From the NCBI GenBank assembly GCA_016712665.1, contig JADJQP010000001.1, positions 496,001 to 560,000 on the forward strand: a DNA stretch of 64,000 nt, read 5' to 3'. This document shows positions 61,054 through 64,000 of this stretch, one piece after another. The stretch is from Bacteroidota bacterium. Its GTDB lineage: Bacteria; Bacteroidota; Bacteroidia; Chitinophagales; Chitinophagaceae. The stretch's first letter is position 1, and each line of letters opens with the position of its first letter. Position numbers and translations under genes: made by a program. The notes under the pieces were generated by a model. That model saw nothing but the letters and a program-made list of their open reading frames with translations, ran no database searches and was not told the origin of the DNA.

Positions 61054-61779
61054 CTACCAATCTTTTTCTAAACGAACCGGTTGGCCCTTTCCTTTTTCTT
61101 TTTTCTCTTTCAGCTTTTTTTCTTCCTGATTGAGCGCATTTAATATTTGGTCGGCTTGTTGCTTGGTTAATTTGCTTGGTTGGGGCTGCGGTTTTTGTTC
61201 TTCTTTGTTTTGTGGATCCTGCTTGTCTTTATCATCTCCTTCTTTATTATTGGGATCTTTTTTGTCCTGGTCCTTCTTATCCTGATCTTTTTTGTCTTTC
61301 TGGTCGTCCTCTTTTTTATCCTTGTCTTTCTGATCTTTTTTATTGTCTTTCTGGTCTTGATTTTTTTTCATGGCCTGTGCATAGGCCAAATTGTATTTCG
61401 TATCCTTAGACGAAGGATTTTCCTTTAAAGACTGCTTGTAGTACTGTATGGCTTCGTCCCATTTCTTTTGTTCCAAATAGCTGTTGCCGATATTGTGATT
61501 TGAAATGGATTGCAAACTTTTTTCTTTGGTATTACGGGCAACCGATTCGTAGTGCTTATTGGCTTCCTCATAATTTTTTTGCTGATACAAGGCATTGCCC
61601 AAATTGTATTGGGTTTCATGATTCTTTTTAGCCTGCAAGGCAGCTTGGTATTCCGCACCGGCTTCTTTGTATTGCCCCTTTGCATACAGTTTATTTCCAT
61701 TATACGCATGCACATCCTTGATTTGGGCATGAAGAGTCTGCGTACAAAATACTATACAAATAAGTAGAATCTGCCTCAT
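61054..61779 (-). CDS. batC: BatC-type TPR protein
   Basis: 241 residues: signal peptide ('ILLICIVFCTQTLHAQ'), three TPRs at about 25-135 ('NALYQQKNYEEANKHYESVA', 'GNSYLEQKKWDEAIQYYKQS'), then a long low-complexity Lys/Asp/Gln tail ('DQKDNKKDQKDKDKKEDDQK') and 'LTKQQADQILNALNQEEKKL'. Its start overlaps the end of the VWA gene by 4 bp. This matches the Bat (aerotolerance) locus of Bacteroidota; the complex role is not settled. Confidence 0.8.
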   Translation of the reverse strand: MRQILLICIVFCTQTLHAQIKDVHAYNGNKLYAKGQYKEAGAEYQAALQAKKNHETQYNLGNALYQQKNYEEANKHYESVARNTKEKSLQSISNHNIGNSYLEQKKWDEAIQYYKQSLKENPSSKDTKYNLAYAQAMKKNQDQKDNKKDQKDKDKKEDDQKDKKDQDKKDQDKKDPNNKEGDDKDKQDPQNKEEQKPQPQPSKLTKQQADQILNALNQEEKKLKEKKEKGKGQPVRLEKDW

Positions 61780-62789
61780 GATGTCACCGCTATTTTTTTT
61801 CGTGATGGAATCAAAAAATCAATGATTAAAAGAAGTAATGCAATGGCCAGAAAATATTGAAAATAACTATTGTAATCTACAAACAAGGTATCGCCAAAAT
61901 TCTTCTGTTCAATGGAGTTGATTTGATTGGCAATCAGTTCAACATTCTTTTCGGTACTGCTCAGGTGCTGGTAAATTCCTTGTCCGTTTTGTGCAATGTT
62001 TTGCAGTTCTTCTTCATTTAATTTAGAAAGAATTTCTTCGCCCTTTTCGTCTTTTTTATTTTCATTATTCTCCTCATCAAAAATGGGGGCCCCCTCCTTA
62101 GAACCTACTCCAACGGTATTAATCATGATTCCTTCCTCAATGGCCTTTTTCACTTCGTCGTTTACCGATTCATCATGATCTTCGCCATCACTAATAAGAA
62201 TAATACTTTTGTATTTGGTTTCCTTACTATTGAACGATTGGCGTGCCATACTGATGGCTTCACCCAAAACGGTACCCTGAGTAGGGACCATATCGGGATT
62301 GGCCGTGCTTAAATTCATTTTTAAAGCAGATATGTCTACCGTTAAAGGTACCGAAGTATAAGCCCTTCCCGCAAAAACAATCAAACCGATTCTATTATTA
62401 TTGAGTTTCTCCAATAAGCGAAGTACAAATTGTTTTGATTTTTCAAGTCGATTCGGACTGACATCTTTTGCAAGCATGCTTTTACTTACATCCATTGCAA
62501 TCATAACATCGATGCCTTTACGTTGCACTTTCTCTGATCGGGCGCCTGATTGTAAATTGGCTAATGCTACAATCACAAAAAAAATAGCAACACATTTTAG
62601 CAAAAATTTTAAGTGGTTGCGTTGCCCGTGATAGCTTGGCATCAGATTCTGTACCAAATGCAAATCGCCGATTTTACGTAATTTGCGAAGGCGCACTTTT
62701 TGCCATAACAGGTACACCCCAATCAGCAAGGGGATGCACAGCAAAAGCCATAAAAAATCGATGTACTGAAATCGAAGCATGGGAGGCAA
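61776..62789 (-). CDS. batB: BatB-type VWA membrane protein
   Basis: 337 residues: two N-terminal membrane helices ('FLWLLLCIPLLIGVYLLWQK', 'LKCVAIFFVIVALANLQSG'), a VWA domain with an intact MIDAS 'MIAMDVSKSMLA' (DxSxS) and 'IILISDGEDHDESV', and a C-terminal helix ('YFLAIALLLLIIDFLIPSRK'). First gene of the operon with BatC; the batA partner is not in this window next to it. Envelope-located. Confidence 0.85.
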   Translation of the reverse strand: MPPMLRFQYIDFLWLLLCIPLLIGVYLLWQKVRLRKLRKIGDLHLVQNLMPSYHGQRNHLKFLLKCVAIFFVIVALANLQSGARSEKVQRKGIDVMIAMDVSKSMLAKDVSPNRLEKSKQFVLRLLEKLNNNRIGLIVFAGRAYTSVPLTVDISALKMNLSTANPDMVPTQGTVLGEAISMARQSFNSKETKYKSIILISDGEDHDESVNDEVKKAIEEGIMINTVGVGSKEGAPIFDEENNENKKDEKGEEILSKLNEEELQNIAQNGQGIYQHLSSTEKNVELIANQINSIEQKNFGDTLFVDYNSYFQYFLAIALLLLIIDFLIPSRKKIAVTS

Positions 62790-62874
62790 AAATAAGGGCC
62801 TTCTTAAAAGAAATATATGGGTTTAGGGAAGTTTTAACGAAATGTGAAGATTGCACAATCATCAATAAAATCTA

Positions 62875-62907
62875 TTTGGTTTGTATCTGTATTTGAACGT
62901 ATTTTTG
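62875..62907 (+). promoter_or_regulatory. iscU promoter
   Basis: TTTG at 62875 and TATTTTTG at 62900-62907 match the Bacteroidota -33/-7 pair (TTTG, TAnnTTTG) with 21 bp between. The iscU ATG is at 62934. Confidence 0.55.
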
Positions 62908-62933
62908 TACAAACTACAAAACCAATATACATC

Positions 62934-63353
62934 ATGGCATATTCAGAAAAAGTAATTGAGCATTATAATAATCCTAAGAATGTAGGTACTCTCGACAAAA
63001 GTCAAAACACGGTAGGTACCGGTTTGGTAGGTGCTCCGGAATGTGGCGACGTAATGCGTTTGCAAATAGAAGTAGATCAAGCAACCGGAATTATTAAAGA
63101 TGCCAAATTTAAAACCTTTGGATGCGGATCTGCTATTGCATCATCCAGCGTAGCTACCGAATGGTTGAAAGGCAAATCAATAGATGAAGCCATTACCATT
63201 GATAATATGGATATAGTGGAAGAACTTAATTTGCCACCTGTAAAAATTCACTGCTCCGTATTAGCGGAAGATGCAATAAAAGCTGCTATCAATGATTATC
63301 GAGTTAAGAATGGTATGGAAGCCATTGAACTGGAAGAAAAAATCGTACATTAA
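62934..63353 (+). CDS. iscU: Fe-S cluster scaffold IscU
   Basis: 139 residues, start at 'MAYSEKVIEHYNNPKNVGTL' (62934). The three cluster-binding Cys are in 'GAPECGDVMRLQIE', 'KTFGCGSAIASSSV' and 'VKIHCSVLAEDAIK', and the HscA-binding 'LPPVK' is present. It takes sulphur from IscS and iron to assemble [2Fe-2S]/[4Fe-4S] clusters. iscS is not seen within the window. Confidence 0.95.
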   Translation: MAYSEKVIEHYNNPKNVGTLDKSQNTVGTGLVGAPECGDVMRLQIEVDQATGIIKDAKFKTFGCGSAIASSSVATEWLKGKSIDEAITIDNMDIVEELNLPPVKIHCSVLAEDAIKAAINDYRVKNGMEAIELEEKIVH

Positions 63354-63375
63354 AAAGTATAACTCAGCATATTAG

Positions 63376-63399
63376 AAAGCTTCTTCGGAAGCTTTTTTT
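63376..63399 (+). terminator. iscU terminator
   Basis: AGCTTC-TTCG-GAAGCT stem-loop with a UUCG tetraloop, followed by a run of T, 23 bp past the iscU stop. Confidence 0.85.
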
Positions 63400-63431
63400 G
63401 ATTGCTTCTTAATTTTTCTTAACTTTATAAA

Positions 63432-64000
63432 ATGAAAACGGTTTTCCTAATGGCCATGTTCTGTGCAGTAAGCATCGGAATTCATGCGCAGCTTTTGTTT
63501 CCCAAAAAACAAATACAACCCCTTACAGTCGAAAATATTTCTTCATATCTTTTGGAAGCAAATCCCGAATTGTCCGGTCTAAGTCTGCAATTACAATTCT
63601 ATAATCAATCGCTCGCTGCACATCATTATACCTTTGAAGTGCTGTACAAAAATATTCCATTGCTACATGCTTCTATAAAAGTAAATACCGACGAATTCGG
63701 CAATATCCTATCTATAAAAAAAGATCCGCTGAAAACCGAAAACTTGGCGATCCTTCAGATAGAAGCGGAGAAGGCAAGGTGGGAGAAAGTGGCTATGCCC
63801 GCTATTATTAAATTGCCGCGACCAATAAACGCATCTTGCTTACAAATTGACACCCGATCAGATATACCACAGTTGGTGAGCGTGGTTGACACATGGGGCA
63901 AAACCTACGATTTTAGTTATGTGATCGATATAAAGGGTAGCATCTTAGAAGAATGGAATCATAGCAGGTACTTTAAGAAAGATACCCTGATACAAGGAAA
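63432..64000 (+). CDS. Secreted protein, 3' end beyond the window
   Basis: Open from ATG at 63432 to the window edge (about 189 codons seen). The signal peptide 'VFLMAMFCAVSIGIHAQ' is followed by 'NISSYLLEANPELSGLSLQL' and 'FEVLYKNIPLLHASIKVNTD', then 'EFGNILSIKKDP'. That order recalls the propeptide (FTP) of fungalysin/thermolysin-type proteases, but the match is loose. It is likely the start of a longer exported, possibly T9SS-sorted, protein. Confidence 0.7.
   Translation, partial: MKTVFLMAMFCAVSIGIHAQLLFPKKQIQPLTVENISSYLLEANPELSGLSLQLQFYNQSLAAHHYTFEVLYKNIPLLHASIKVNTDEFGNILSIKKDPLKTENLAILQIEAEKARWEKVAMPAIIKLPRPINASCLQIDTRSDIPQLVSVVDTWGKTYDFSYVIDIKGSILEEWNHSRYFKKDTLIQG

Noticed and set aside
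61176..61428. Plus-strand hydrophobic frames opposite batC
   Set aside because: They are the antisense of the Lys/Asp-rich low-complexity tail, which always reads as hydrophobic residues.
62636..62933. Separate gene upstream of iscU, or a longer IscU N-terminus
   Set aside because: Family alignment starts at MAYSEKV, and the promoter (62875-62907) lies inside the longer frame.

Overview
The window reads as a chromosome segment of a Bacteroidota bacterium, probably a Chitinophagales or Sphingobacteriia-like lineage. The evidence is the many secreted proteins ending in 'YPNP' type IX secretion (T9SS) sorting domains, promoters of the TAnnTTTG kind, a Bat aerotolerance pair (VWA plus TPR), a GloVer-repeat protein, and mobile-element families such as DUF3871 that are typical of this phylum. 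There are no rRNA genes and no CRISPR array.

Layout. (1) 1-5420 is host chromosome: a T9SS protein, an outer-membrane barrel gene broken by an in-frame stop, an S74-chaperone T9SS protein, and an orphan gene between two copies of a dispersed hairpin repeat (R1). (2) 5421-28446 is an integrated element of about 23 kb, visibly AT-richer than its surroundings and bounded by two complete tRNA-Asn copies in a 77-bp direct repeat. Its tyrosine integrase sits beside the right-hand tRNA. Next come a replication-like module (a compact protein with family A polymerase motifs, an AAA_24 ATPase, DUF3871) and defence-type cargo: a PD-(D/E)XK protein, a type IIG restriction-modification enzyme, a short AbiH-like remnant, a Roco GTPase with a TOPRIM-like tail coupled to a DUF2971 gene, a CoiA-like nuclease and a large TPR protein. 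The left end holds unknown genes and an XRE regulator flanked by inverted clusters of a 19-bp repeat. No capsid, tail, relaxase or T4SS gene is visible, so a defence-carrying satellite or non-conjugative genomic island is the best description. (3) 28448-46000 is host chromosome rich in T9SS secreted proteins, with an aldehyde dehydrogenase, a secreted agmatine-deiminase-family enzyme and a paralogue cluster that has recombined, lying between two near-identical 289-bp direct repeats. (4) 46300-52200 is an accessory patch: HigBA toxin-antitoxin, small regulators, an acetyltransferase, lipoproteins, a 22-bp tandem array and several attC-like inverted structures lying 3' of single genes. (5) 52220-57307 is a probable SOS mutagenesis cassette (S24 repressor, Y-family polymerase, short DnaE). 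(6) 57500-64000 is mostly core functions: Crp-like regulator, AnmK, Upp, BatB/BatC, IscU, and a secreted protein running off the window.

A caution runs through the window. At least eleven reading frames break by one base, mostly at homopolymers, and the downstream frame then continues the same protein family. This affects the type IIG enzyme, the CoiA-like and TPR genes, the polymerase-like gene, AnmK and two T9SS genes. Because core genes are hit as well as cargo, uncorrected long-read error is at least as likely as genuine gene decay. Fragments are listed separately where each has its own open frame, and the joined gene is described.
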